NCBI RefSeq assembly: GCF_900143005.1
Contig: NZ_FRCS01000002.1
Coordinates: 186,001 to 250,000 of the forward strand
DNA length: 64,000 nucleotides
DNA from: Cryptosporangium aurantiacum
Lineage (GTDB): Bacteria > Actinomycetota > Actinomycetes > Mycobacteriales > Cryptosporangiaceae
Direction: 5' to 3'
Below are positions 17,399-25,242 of this stretch, in pieces. The position numbers were made by a program, and so were the translations under genes. The notes beneath the pieces are model-generated. The model was not told the DNA's origin. It saw nothing but the letters and a program-made list of their open reading frames with translations, and did not search any database. The stretch's first letter is position 1. Each line of letters begins with the position of its first letter.

Positions 17399-19645
17399 TC
17401 ACCGCGCCACAACGGCTGCTGAACCCGGAAGGTACCGGATGAACTCCTCCGGCCCGAGAGCGGGTGCGTAGTACCAGCCTTGCCCGGTGTCGCAGCCCAG
17501 CGCCCGCAGCCGGTCGCGCTGCTCGACGCTCTCGATCCCCTCGGCGACCACCTGTAGGCCCAGCGCACGCGCCAGCTCGACCAGCGACTCGAGGATCTGG
17601 TCGTCGAGCGGCGAGCGGTCGGTGCCGGTCAGCCGCTGCACCAGGCCGCCGGAGAGCTTGAGGACGTCGATCGGCAGCTCACGGAGCACGCCGAGGTTCG
17701 CCCAGCCCGCGCTGACGTCGCCCACCGCCAGCCGGACGCCCAGCGCGGAGAGCCGCTGGAGTGGTGCGGTGTTCACAGCTGATACGGCGCCGGCCGCCAA
17801 CTCCAGCTGCAGGCGGCCCGGCTCCAACCCGGTCTCCTCCAGCACCCGCACGACGTCGTCGACAAGGCCGGGGTCGCGGAACTGGCGCACGGCGAGGTTG
17901 ACGCTCACGTACGGTCCCCAGCCACCGGGCAGCCGCTCGGTCGTCGGCCAGCGTGCGGCTTGCCGGCAGGCCAGCTGCAGCACGCGTCGGCCGATCGGAA
18001 CGATCGCGCCGGTCTCCTCGGCGAGGCCGACGAACCGCTTCGGCGAGAGCAGCCCGAGTTCCCGGTGGCGCCAGCGGACGAGCGCCTCGGCGCCGCGGAC
18101 CGTGCCGTCGGTGAGCCCGACCAGCGGCTGGAACTCGACGACGAACTCGTCCCGCTCCAGCGCGGCGGGCATCGCGGTGGAGAGCAGGTATCGAGCCACT
18201 TGCTGCTCGATGCGGTGCGGGTCGTAGACCGCCCAGCCGCCGCGCCCCTCGGACTTCGCGCGGTACATCGTCAGCTCGGCCGCCCGGATCAGCTCGGCCG
18301 CGTCGGCGTCGGCCGCCGGATGTTCCACCACGCCGATGCTGGCCGACAGCGTGAGCCGGTTGTCGGCCAGCGCGAACGGCACCGCCAGCGAACGGACGAG
18401 CTCGGCCGCGAGCCGCTCCACGTCCGCGACACCGCCGGTGCCGGCCAGCAGGATGCCGAACTCGTCGCCTCCCATCCGCGCGACCAGCGCGTCGCCCGCG
18501 AGCGTCCGCAGCCGGTCGGCGACGGCGACCAGCAGCTCGTCGCCGACCGGGTGCCCGAAGCTGTCGTTGAAGACCTTGAAGCCGTCGAGGTCGAGGAAGC
18601 ACAGCCCGACCCGCTCGACGCTCCCCCGCTCGCGCAGGAGCGTGGTGAGCCGCTCGACGAACGCGACCCGGTTGGCCAGCCCGGTGAGCTGGTCGTGGGA
18701 GAACTGGAACTCGCGGTCGAGGCGGAGCTTGCGCTGCTCGGTGACGTCCTCCACCACCACCGTGACCCGGGGTGGGACGCCCGCCTCGTCGGCGACCAGC
18801 GTCAGGCGCAGCGACAGCCAGGTCTCCGCGCCGCCGGGGCGCGCCAGCCGGCACTCGAGGTCGGTCCGGCGCACCTCGCCGGTGAGCAGGCGGGTGTACG
18901 CGTCGTCCAGGCCGGCCCGGTGCTCCGGCACCAGGAACTCGCCGAGGCGCCTGCCCACCAGGGCGCTGACCGGGAGGCCGAGGAGGTTCGCCAGCGTCTC
19001 GTTCGCGTCGGTGATGCTGCCGTCCGGCGCGCCGAGCCCGATGCCGATCGGCGGACCGCCGAACACCGCCCGGAAGCGCGCCTCGCTCGCGCGGAGCGCC
19101 CGCTGCGCGTCGGCCTGCGTCGCCAGCGCGGCGCGGCGCAGCACCTCCCGCTCCTCCGCGGCCCGGTCGCGCGTCGCCGTGCTGAAACCGGTGGCCAACT
19201 CCGCCTGGATTGCGGCGAGGCGCTTCCCGGCGTCCGTCACGTTCGTCGCGTCCCCCGCCTCGGCAGTGAGAACCGTGGGGAACTCGGTGGCGATCAGGCG
19301 AAGGCTCTCGCCCAGCACCACCGGCTCGGCGAAGCCGAGCCCGACCAGCGCGGCGCCGACGGTTGCCGCCGGGCTCGCGTCGAACGGTTCACCACGCGCC
19401 GCCTCGATCAGCCGGTCGACGGCGCCGGTCAGCCGGAACTCGGTCTCGTCCGCGGTCAGCGAGGTGGCACCGGCACGCCGCAGCGCCCAGGCCCAGGTTG
19501 CGGCAAACGCCCGGCGACGATCGCCGCCCGAGCCCTGACCCGGGTCAACGGTGGCGTCGACCGCGGTCACGAGCGCGCGCTCAGCCGTAACTCCATGCCA
19601 GCGAGAGTAGCGAAGCGCCACGACGCATACGCATGGAGTCGCCAC
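17399..19645 (-). CDS. PAS-GGDEF-EAL protein with a degenerate EAL domain
   Basis: The product (748 aa from GTG 19645, 723 aa from GTG 19570; start uncertain) has an N-terminal all-helical region (25-170), a PAS domain (about 190-310), GGDEF (about 325-480) and EAL (about 495-745). The cyclase motif is intact (MGGDEFGILLAG), so c-di-GMP synthesis is possible. In the EAL domain the EALVRW motif and VAEGIE remain, but the DDFGTG loop reads VGDVSAG, the ELTES motif reads ELAAGA and LKIDRSF reads LKLSGGL. Phosphodiesterase activity is therefore doubtful; it may bind rather than hydrolyse c-di-GMP. It is divergent from the GAF kinase gene. Confidence 0.9.
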   Translation of the reverse strand: MATPCVCVVALRYSRWHGVTAERALVTAVDATVDPGQGSGGDRRRAFAATWAWALRRAGATSLTADETEFRLTGAVDRLIEAARGEPFDASPAATVGAALVGLGFAEPVVLGESLRLIATEFPTVLTAEAGDATNVTDAGKRLAAIQAELATGFSTATRDRAAEEREVLRRAALATQADAQRALRASEARFRAVFGGPPIGIGLGAPDGSITDANETLANLLGLPVSALVGRRLGEFLVPEHRAGLDDAYTRLLTGEVRRTDLECRLARPGGAETWLSLRLTLVADEAGVPPRVTVVVEDVTEQRKLRLDREFQFSHDQLTGLANRVAFVERLTTLLRERGSVERVGLCFLDLDGFKVFNDSFGHPVGDELLVAVADRLRTLAGDALVARMGGDEFGILLAGTGGVADVERLAAELVRSLAVPFALADNRLTLSASIGVVEHPAADADAAELIRAAELTMYRAKSEGRGGWAVYDPHRIEQQVARYLLSTAMPAALERDEFVVEFQPLVGLTDGTVRGAEALVRWRHRELGLLSPKRFVGLAEETGAIVPIGRRVLQLACRQAARWPTTERLPGGWGPYVSVNLAVRQFRDPGLVDDVVRVLEETGLEPGRLQLELAAGAVSAVNTAPLQRLSALGVRLAVGDVSAGWANLGVLRELPIDVLKLSGGLVQRLTGTDRSPLDDQILESLVELARALGLQVVAEGIESVEQRDRLRALGCDTGQGWYYAPALGPEEFIRYLPGSAAVVAR

Positions 19646-19782
19646 ATCGACCCACGCCTGTCACACCCACGTTACGACCGAAATCTCCAGCTCTGCCGGG
19701 GGACGAGTTCCCCTCAACCGGATTCTGCCCCGGTCGATGGGGAAGCGGATGTCGCCGCTGCGCTCGGTCGAAGGACGGTCGG

Positions 19783-21018
19783 ATGACGGTCAGCACGTTC
19801 CGTAGCCGTGCCCAGATGCTGGAGCCGTACGCGATCCTCGGCCAGCCTGCCGAGCCCGATCTGGAGGCGATCGCCAGCATCGCCGCGCACATCTGCGGCG
19901 CTCCCACGGCGGTCGTGAACCTGCTCGACGACACCCACCAGCACCAGGTGGCCGCGTTCGGCTTCGCCCGGTCGGTCTGTGACCGCGAGGACGCCATGTG
20001 TGCGATCTCGATCAACCTGCCCGAACCGGTGTACGTCCCGGACGCCCGGCTCGACCCGCGCTGGGCGGAGAACCCGTTCGTCACCGGCGTGATCGGCGAC
20101 GTCCGGTTCTACTCGTCCACCCAGCTGGTGAACGCCCGTGGCGAGGTACTCGGGACGCTCTGCGTCTTCGACGAGCAGGTCCGCGAGATCACCCGGGAGC
20201 AGCGGACCCAGCTGGAGTTGCTCGCCCACCAGGTCGTCGACGTGCTGGAGCTGCGCAGGCAGAGCTTCGAGCTGCAGGCTGCGATCGGCCAGCTGGAGCG
20301 CGCCCGCGAGGAGCTGGTCCGCTCCAACGAGCACCTGGCCGCGTTCGCCGGGCAGGTCAGCCACGACCTGAAGAACCCGCTGGCCAGCGTCGTCGGGTAC
20401 CTGCACAACCTCTCCGAGGTCGGCGCGGTGGTCGCGGAGCCGGAAGCCGCCTGGTGCACCCAGCGGGCGCTCGCCGCCAGCCAGCGGATGAGCGACATGA
20501 TCGGACACCTGCTCGACTACGCGAGCGTCGGCGGCTCTCTGACGTTCGAGCCGGTCAACCTGGAACAGCTGCTGAGCGACCTGACCGACGACCTGAGCGA
20601 CGCGATCGCCTCGGTCGGCGGCTCGATCACGGTCGAGGACAAGCTGCCGACGGTCCGCGCCGACCGGGTGCAGCTGCGGGCGGTGCTGCAGAACCTGATC
20701 AGCAACGCGCTGAAGTTCCGGCGCCTCTCCCGGGCCCCGCACGTCGCGATCAGCGCGGCGCTCCGGGACGGCACCTGGTTGATCCGGGTGGCCGACAACG
20801 GGATCGGCATCCCGCACGACCGGCGCGAGCAGGCGTTCGCGCTGCTCAGCCGGGTCCACGACGAGTCGGCCAGGGAAATCGCCGGCAACGGCATCGGGCT
20901 GGCGACCTGCAAGCGGATCGTCACCGCGCACGGCGGCGAGATCGGGCTCGCGGACACTCCGGGCGGTGGGACGACGGTCTGGTTCACGCTCCCGTCCGAG
21001 GTGCCCGCGTTGCCCTGA
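19783..21018 (+). CDS. GAF-domain histidine kinase
   Basis: The 411-aa soluble kinase has an N-terminal GAF domain (about 15-155; APTAVVNLLDDTHQHQVAAFG), a short coiled linker, HisKA with phospho-acceptor His194 (QVSHDLKNPLASVVGY) and HATPase_c (N-box NLISNALKFRR, VADNGIGIPHDRREQAFALL, GNGIGLATCKRIV). It resembles the bacteriophytochrome-like GAF kinases of actinobacteria. There is no response regulator beside it; the divergent PAS-GGDEF-EAL gene suggests a link to c-di-GMP signalling, which is inference. ATG at 19783 follows AAGGAC at eight bases. Its stop lies six bases from the convergent globin stop. Confidence 0.9.
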   Translation: MTVSTFRSRAQMLEPYAILGQPAEPDLEAIASIAAHICGAPTAVVNLLDDTHQHQVAAFGFARSVCDREDAMCAISINLPEPVYVPDARLDPRWAENPFVTGVIGDVRFYSSTQLVNARGEVLGTLCVFDEQVREITREQRTQLELLAHQVVDVLELRRQSFELQAAIGQLERAREELVRSNEHLAAFAGQVSHDLKNPLASVVGYLHNLSEVGAVVAEPEAAWCTQRALAASQRMSDMIGHLLDYASVGGSLTFEPVNLEQLLSDLTDDLSDAIASVGGSITVEDKLPTVRADRVQLRAVLQNLISNALKFRRLSRAPHVAISAALRDGTWLIRVADNGIGIPHDRREQAFALLSRVHDESAREIAGNGIGLATCKRIVTAHGGEIGLADTPGGGTTVWFTLPSEVPALP

Positions 21019-21024
21019 GCCCGG

Positions 21025-21399
21025 TCAGAGGGAGACGACCTCGGGTTCGAGCGGAACGAGCACCGCGGCGATCTGGCTGATCGTCTCGTCGTCGACGCCC
21101 GCCTCGGCGAGCGACGCCGCGAGATGCCCCACGACGGCCGCGAACGCCGCCGGGGTGATACCGAGGCCGGCGTGCGCGACGCTCAGCGCCCGGCCGGGGT
21201 AGGGACGCTCGGCGCCGAGCGCCTGCCCGACGAACAGCCGCTGGTGCTCCTTCAGCTGTTCCAGATCGACGCCGTCGAAGTACGGCGCGAGCGACGGGTC
21301 GGCGATGACCTTCGCGTAGAACAGGTCGACGACTGCGGCGACGGCCGGTTCGCCACCGATCCGCTCGAAGATGGTTTCGGGGGCTGCCTCGGTGCTCAT
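21025..21399 (-). CDS. glbN: Group I truncated haemoglobin
   Basis: The 124-aa protein matches TrHbN-type globins: IFERIGGEPAVAAVVDLFY (helix A/B), the PYFDGVDLEQLKEHQ segment, and the proximal haem ligand His in AHAGLGIT, which aligns with VHQGRGIT of the mycobacterial protein as I remember it. These proteins bind oxygen and detoxify nitric oxide. The start has GGAGG ten bases upstream. It is a single gene, convergent with the GAF kinase with only six bases between stops. Confidence 0.92.
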   Translation of the reverse strand: MSTEAAPETIFERIGGEPAVAAVVDLFYAKVIADPSLAPYFDGVDLEQLKEHQRLFVGQALGAERPYPGRALSVAHAGLGITPAAFAAVVGHLAASLAEAGVDDETISQIAAVLVPLEPEVVSL

Positions 21400-21498
21400 C
21401 CGCGTCCTCCTGACTGCGGTGCTGACCTGACGGGGCGCGCTTCCTCCAACACGGTCCCATCGCGCGGGCCGCCCGTCCCGGACTTCGCCCGCTCTTGT

Positions 21499-21966
21499 TC
21501 AGCGGCAGCTGGCCAGGTGCGCGTTGACCTTGCGAACCAGCGGAGCCAGCGACGGCACCTCGATCACGGTGGCTCCGGCGTCCCGCAGCCGTTCGGCACC
21601 GTCACAGTCGACGAAGATCTCCGGCTCCCGCCAGGCGAACACCACCCGGCGCAGTCCGGCGGCCAGGATCAGCTCGGTGCAGCTCCGCGGCCGGGACGCG
21701 CGGGCGGAGCACGGCTCCAGCGAGCTGTAGATCGTGGCGGCCCCCGCCACGGTGCCGACCCGCGCCAGCGCGGCCTCCTCGGCGTGCTCGTGCGGATCGT
21801 CGCGGCGGGACCAGCCGTCCGCGACGACCGTGCCGTCGGCGTCGACGATCAACGCGCCGACCGAGAACGCGGTGCTCGACGGCGGGCAGCGCCGGGAGAG
21901 CTCGATCGCCTGGCGGAGCCAGTGCAGGTCCGCCTCGGTGAGCTCACCGGGGTCGGCCACGTTCAC
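21499..21966 (-). CDS. RibD-like cytidine/deoxycytidylate-type deaminase
   Basis: The 155-aa zinc deaminase has the HAEEAAL motif (His ligand and catalytic Glu) and the PC-x9-C motif in LEPCSARASRPRSC. This is the layout of the N-terminal (diaminohydroxyphosphoribosylaminopyrimidine deaminase) domain of RibD, with one extra residue between the cysteines. Its ATG at 21966 overlaps the stop of the RibD-reductase-like gene by four bases. Together they would amount to a split, order-reversed RibD. Whether they serve riboflavin synthesis or a related pathway such as deazaflavin or a secondary metabolite is not shown. Confidence 0.85.
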   Translation of the reverse strand: MNVADPGELTEADLHWLRQAIELSRRCPPSSTAFSVGALIVDADGTVVADGWSRRDDPHEHAEEAALARVGTVAGAATIYSSLEPCSARASRPRSCTELILAAGLRRVVFAWREPEIFVDCDGAERLRDAGATVIEVPSLAPLVRKVNAHLASCR

Positions 21967-22565
21967 CGGGACCCCAGCAGGTACCGCAGCAGGACGACGT
22001 CCCCGATCGGACGGGTCTCGACCAGCCGCATGCGCCGGTCGGGCCCGTTCGGATAGGTCCCGGGGCCCGCGAACCGGGGTGCGGCCGGGTCGCCGACGAA
22101 GAACGGGGCGACGACGAGGTGCAGCTCGTCGACCAGCCCGGCGGTGAGGAACTGCGCCTGGACGCTGCCGCCGCCCTCGACGAGCAACCGTCCCACGCCG
22201 CGCCGGACCAGGTCGGCGAGGACCACGTCCAGCGCCTCACCCCGGTAGACGACGGTCTCGGCACCCGGCGCGAACACCGCGGCCGCCGGGTCGAGCCGCC
22301 CGCTGCGGGTGAGCACGACCCGCAGCGGTGACCCGATCGCACCGCGGGCCTCCCGCGCGGCGCGCCGTTCGGCCGAACGCACCAGCAGCCGGGGGTTGTC
22401 CCGCCGTACGGTCTCGGCGCCGACCAGGATCGCGTCGCACCCGGCGCGGACCTCGTCGACGCGGTCGAAGTCCGCGTCGTTGGAGAGCAGGAGGCGGTTC
22501 GGGCTCGCGTCGTCGAGGTAGCCGTCGACCGAGACCGCTGCCGACACCACGACGTAGGGCCTCAC
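21963..22565 (-). CDS. RibD C-terminal-domain reductase
   Basis: The 200-aa protein is a stand-alone dihydrofolate-reductase-fold RibD_C protein: VVVSAAVSVDGYLDD at the N-terminus, GAETVRRDNPRLLVR and the GRLLVEGGGSVQAQFL segment near 140. This domain reduces the ribosyl group of the pyrimidine intermediate with NADPH. It overlaps the enoyl-CoA hydratase gene upstream and the deaminase gene downstream by four bases each, so three genes are co-translated. Confidence 0.87.
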   Translation of the reverse strand: MRPYVVVSAAVSVDGYLDDASPNRLLLSNDADFDRVDEVRAGCDAILVGAETVRRDNPRLLVRSAERRAAREARGAIGSPLRVVLTRSGRLDPAAAVFAPGAETVVYRGEALDVVLADLVRRGVGRLLVEGGGSVQAQFLTAGLVDELHLVVAPFFVGDPAAPRFAGPGTYPNGPDRRMRLVETRPIGDVVLLRYLLGSR

Positions 22566-23338
22566 GACAGGGCCGGATCGGCAGCGGGTTTCCAGGGAAA
22601 TTCGGGCGCGCGCCGTTCGGTGAACGCCGCGACCCCCTCGGCCAGTTCGGCGCGGCCGGCCTCCTCCCAGTGGCGCTGGCGCTCGGCGGTCGGCGCCCCG
22701 GCGAGCGCGGCGCCGATCAGCTCCTTCGCGGCGTGCTGGGTGAGCTGGGACCGGCTCACCAGCGTCCGCGCCAGCTCCGCCACGCGAGTGTCCAGCTCAC
22801 CGGCCGGGACCAGTTCGTCCACCAGCCCCACCCGCAGCGCGCGCTCGGCGTCGATGAAGTCGCCGGTGAAGAGCAGGAACTTCGCGGTGGCCGGACCCAC
22901 CAGGTCGACCAGGCGAGCGGTCGTCGCGGCGGGGTAGACGACGCCGATCTTCGACGGGGTGATGCCGAACCGGGCACCCTCCTCGGCGATCCGCAGGTCA
23001 CAGGCGACCGAGAGCTGACAGCCGCCGCCGACGCACCAGCCGCGGATCGCTGCGACGACCGGCTTCGGGAACGCGACGAGCGCGTCCTCGGCGAGCACCG
23101 CCGGGGCCGGTACGCCGGGAATCATGCCGGTCAGCGTCGAAATGTCGGCGCCGGCGGAGAACGCGTCGCCCGCGCCCGTGACGACCACCACCCGGACGTC
23201 CGGGTCGGTCGCGAGCCGATCCAGCAACGGCGGGATCGCGTTCCACATGTCGGTGGTCATCGCGTTGCGCTTGGCCGGGTTGTCGAGCACGACGGTGGCC
23301 ACGCCGTCGTTTACCTCACAGCGCACGTGCCCGGTCAC
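22562..23338 (-). CDS. Enoyl-CoA hydratase/isomerase family protein
   Basis: The 258-aa crotonase-fold protein has the CoA-binding start (VATVVLDNPAKRNAM), the oxyanion-hole motifs (AGADISTLTG and IRGWCVGGGCQLSVACDLRIA) and a C-terminal RRAPEFPWK. The position of the first catalytic Glu of hydratases carries Pro/Ser (GITPSKIGVV) and the second lies in VYPAATTARL, where hydratases have Glu-Gly, so true hydratase activity is doubtful; an isomerase or other crotonase chemistry is possible. It is the first gene of an operon with the split RibD-like pair. Confidence 0.87.
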   Translation of the reverse strand: MTGHVRCEVNDGVATVVLDNPAKRNAMTTDMWNAIPPLLDRLATDPDVRVVVVTGAGDAFSAGADISTLTGMIPGVPAPAVLAEDALVAFPKPVVAAIRGWCVGGGCQLSVACDLRIAEEGARFGITPSKIGVVYPAATTARLVDLVGPATAKFLLFTGDFIDAERALRVGLVDELVPAGELDTRVAELARTLVSRSQLTQHAAKELIGAALAGAPTAERQRHWEEAGRAELAEGVAAFTERRAPEFPWKPAADPALS

Positions 23339-23696
23339 CAGATACCTCCCGGTTGCCCAACTGATGGGCAGACGATAGTGCCGGTGCGGCGGAGAACTCT
23401 ATGAGCCGGATCGCGTCGGCCGTAACGGCTCAAGCCGGGCGGGTTGCCGCCGACGTGCATGCTGTGCGTGTGCGACACCGAACCTCCGGACGGATGAGCC
23501 CGTGTCCTCTGTTGGGTGCCGAACCGATACCGAGGTGGGGCAGATGCCGCTGAGGCTCGGCGAAGCAACCCGGTGCGCGGTAGCCTCGTGAACAGCGCGT
23601 GACCCTCCCGGGAACGCGCGGCGGAGCAGCCGCGTTGTTCCGAAGCAGGCGATTCGTCATCGCCTGGCCCCGTCCCGACTCGCCCGAGGATCATCG
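23339..23696. other. Leader region upstream of the 47-aa ORF, with hairpins
   Basis: About 350 bases between divergent genes have no supported ORF. The half next to the small plus-strand ORF is rich in potential stems: an 8-bp perfect hairpin CAGGCGAT-TCGTC-ATCGCCTG at 23646-23666 and a 6-bp CGCGGC/GCCGCG hairpin around 23616-23633. It may be a structured 5' leader. I could not match it confidently to a riboswitch class. Confidence 0.4.
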
Positions 23697-23840
23697 ATGG
23701 ACCCAGTGGCACCCTTCGCGATCGCCGTGATGACTCTTGCCGGTGGCGCCCTCGCACTCTCGTGGGCAGCGGACAAGGCGCGACGTGCGACCCGTCCGGT
23801 CCGCGTCCGCGCGCAGCGGCGTCAAACCGGCCGCGACTGA
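23697..23840 (+). CDS. Small membrane protein (47 aa)
   Basis: The frame starts at ATG 23697 with GAGGA seven bases upstream and is followed 20 bases after its stop by a textbook intrinsic terminator, so the transcript is well defined. The peptide has a hydrophobic helix (PFAIAVMTLAGGALALSWAA, residues 5-24) and a strongly basic C-terminal tail (RR, R-x-R repeats). This is the form of small single-pass membrane peptides. No family recognised. Confidence 0.6.
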   Translation: MDPVAPFAIAVMTLAGGALALSWAADKARRATRPVRVRAQRRQTGRD

Positions 23841-23860
23841 CGCGGCAGACCCGATCTCCC

Positions 23861-23901
23861 CGAACGGCGGGGGCGTCCCGACAGGGCGCCCCCGCCGTTC
23901 G
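23861..23901 (+). terminator. Intrinsic terminator after the 47-aa ORF
   Basis: A perfect 15-bp GC stem (CGAACGGCGGGGGCG with CGCCCCCGCCGTTCG), an 11-base loop and a following TTTTC make a classic Rho-independent terminator. The next gene starts only 26 bases later, so it has either its own short promoter here or depends on readthrough. Confidence 0.88.
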
Positions 23902-23926
23902 TTTTCGCCAAATATGGGTGGTTAGC

Positions 23927-24589
23927 ATGAAGGTGATCGTTTTTGGTGCAACCGGGATGGTCGGCCAGGGGGTACTTCGCGAGTGCCTGCTCGCTCCGGA
24001 CGTGTCCGAGGTGCTGTCGGTGGGGCGCCGGCCTCTCGGGCGATCGGACCCGAAGCTGCGCGAGGTCGTGCAGCCCGACTTGGCCGACCTCACGCCGGTC
24101 GCGGACGAGTTTCGGGGGTACGACGCCTGTTTCTTCTGCCTCGGCGTCTCGTCGGTCCGGATGTCGGAGCCCGACTACCGGCGGGTCACCTACGATCTGA
24201 CGATGTCGGTGGCCCGGCTGCTCGCCGAGCGCAACCCGGACATGACGTTCGTCTACGTCTCCGGGCAGGGCACCGACAGCACCGAGCAGGGCCGGTCGAT
24301 GTGGGCCAGGGTGAAGGGCAAGACCGAGAACGACCTACTGGCGCTACCGCTGGACGCGTACATGTTCCGGCCGGGCTTCATCCAGCCGATGCACGGCGAG
24401 GGCCCGAGCAGCCCGGTCTACCGCTCGATGTACCGGGTCCTCCGGCCGCTGACGCTGCTCATGACCCGATTCTTTCCGAAGTACGCCACGACGACGGAGA
24501 GGGTCGGCCGAGCGATGCTCGCCGTGACCCGCGAGAAGCGCGACACCCACGTCCTGGGCAACCCGGAAATCAGTTCCCTCGGGGCCTAG
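23927..24589 (+). CDS. NAD(P)-binding Rossmann protein (atypical SDR)
   Basis: The 220-aa protein opens with the NAD(P)-binding motif VIVFGATGMVGQGVLREC and continues with an atypical short-chain-dehydrogenase core (DLADLTPVADEFRGYDACFFCLGVSS, then FVYVSGQGTDST and an MFRPGFIQP segment). A YxxxK catalytic motif is not evident, which fits the atypical SDR/NmrA-like or oxidoreductase HTATIP2-like group. ATG at 23927 begins the domain; only a weak GGGTGG precedes it. Its TAG stop overlaps the convergent response-regulator stop in a CTAG. Confidence 0.87.
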   Translation: MKVIVFGATGMVGQGVLRECLLAPDVSEVLSVGRRPLGRSDPKLREVVQPDLADLTPVADEFRGYDACFFCLGVSSVRMSEPDYRRVTYDLTMSVARLLAERNPDMTFVYVSGQGTDSTEQGRSMWARVKGKTENDLLALPLDAYMFRPGFIQPMHGEGPSSPVYRSMYRVLRPLTLLMTRFFPKYATTTERVGRAMLAVTREKRDTHVLGNPEISSLGA

Positions 24590-25242
24590 GTGCCCGCGCC
24601 GGACTGGTAGGCGAAAACGACCAGCTGGGCGCGGTCGCGGGCGCCGAGCTTCACCATGGCCCGCCCGACGTGGGTCCGGACCGTGGCCGGGCTGATCACC
24701 AGCCGGTCGGCGATCTCGTCGTTGGACAGGCCCTCGGCCACCAGCTCGGCGATCTCCTGCTCCCGGTCGGTGAGGCTGGTCCAGCGCGGATGCGGGCGGG
24801 ACGTCCGGCTGGGCCGGTCGACGAACGTCTTCACGACCCGGCGAGTCACCGACGGTGACAGTAGCGCCCCGCCGGCGACGACCTGGCGGATCGCGTCCAG
24901 CAGCTCGGCCGGCCGGGTGTCCTTGAGGAGGAAGCCGGAGGCGCCGACCCGCAGCGCGTCGAAGATGTACTCGTCGATCTCGAACGTGGTCAGCACCACG
25001 ATCCGGGTGCCTGCGGTCTCCGGCGCCGCGACGATCCGACGGGTGGCCTCGATGCCGTCGATTCCCGGCATCCGGACGTCCATCAGGATGACGTCCGGAC
25101 GCGTACGGGCAGCGGCCGCGACGGCGGCGAGCCCGTCGGCGACGTCGTCGACCACCTCGATGTCCGGTTCGTTGTCCAGCAGCGCACGCAGGCCCAGGCG
25201 CACCAGCGCCTGGTCGTCGGCGAGCAGCACCCGGATCGTCAC
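24586..25242 (-). CDS. NarL/LuxR-type response regulator
   Basis: The 218-aa regulator has a receiver domain (ADD at 8-10, Asp55 in LMDVRMPGIDG, LTTFEIDEYIF) and a C-terminal LuxR-type helix-turn-helix (LTDREQEIAELVAEGLSNDEIADRL). Its GTG start overlaps the kinase stop (GTGA), so kinase and regulator are a pair. The divergent ABC transporter operon at 27033 is the likely target; a TACGTCA/TGACGTA palindrome lies between the two operons. Confidence 0.93.
   Translation of the reverse strand: MTIRVLLADDQALVRLGLRALLDNEPDIEVVDDVADGLAAVAAAARTRPDVILMDVRMPGIDGIEATRRIVAAPETAGTRIVVLTTFEIDEYIFDALRVGASGFLLKDTRPAELLDAIRQVVAGGALLSPSVTRRVVKTFVDRPSRTSRPHPRWTSLTDREQEIAELVAEGLSNDEIADRLVISPATVRTHVGRAMVKLGARDRAQLVVFAYQSGAGT

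Noticed and set aside
23400-23690. Known riboswitch (c-di-AMP, c-di-GMP, SAM-IV or cobalamin class)
   Set aside because: Some short matches to conserved loops are visible but I could not fit the full set of conserved stems for any class.
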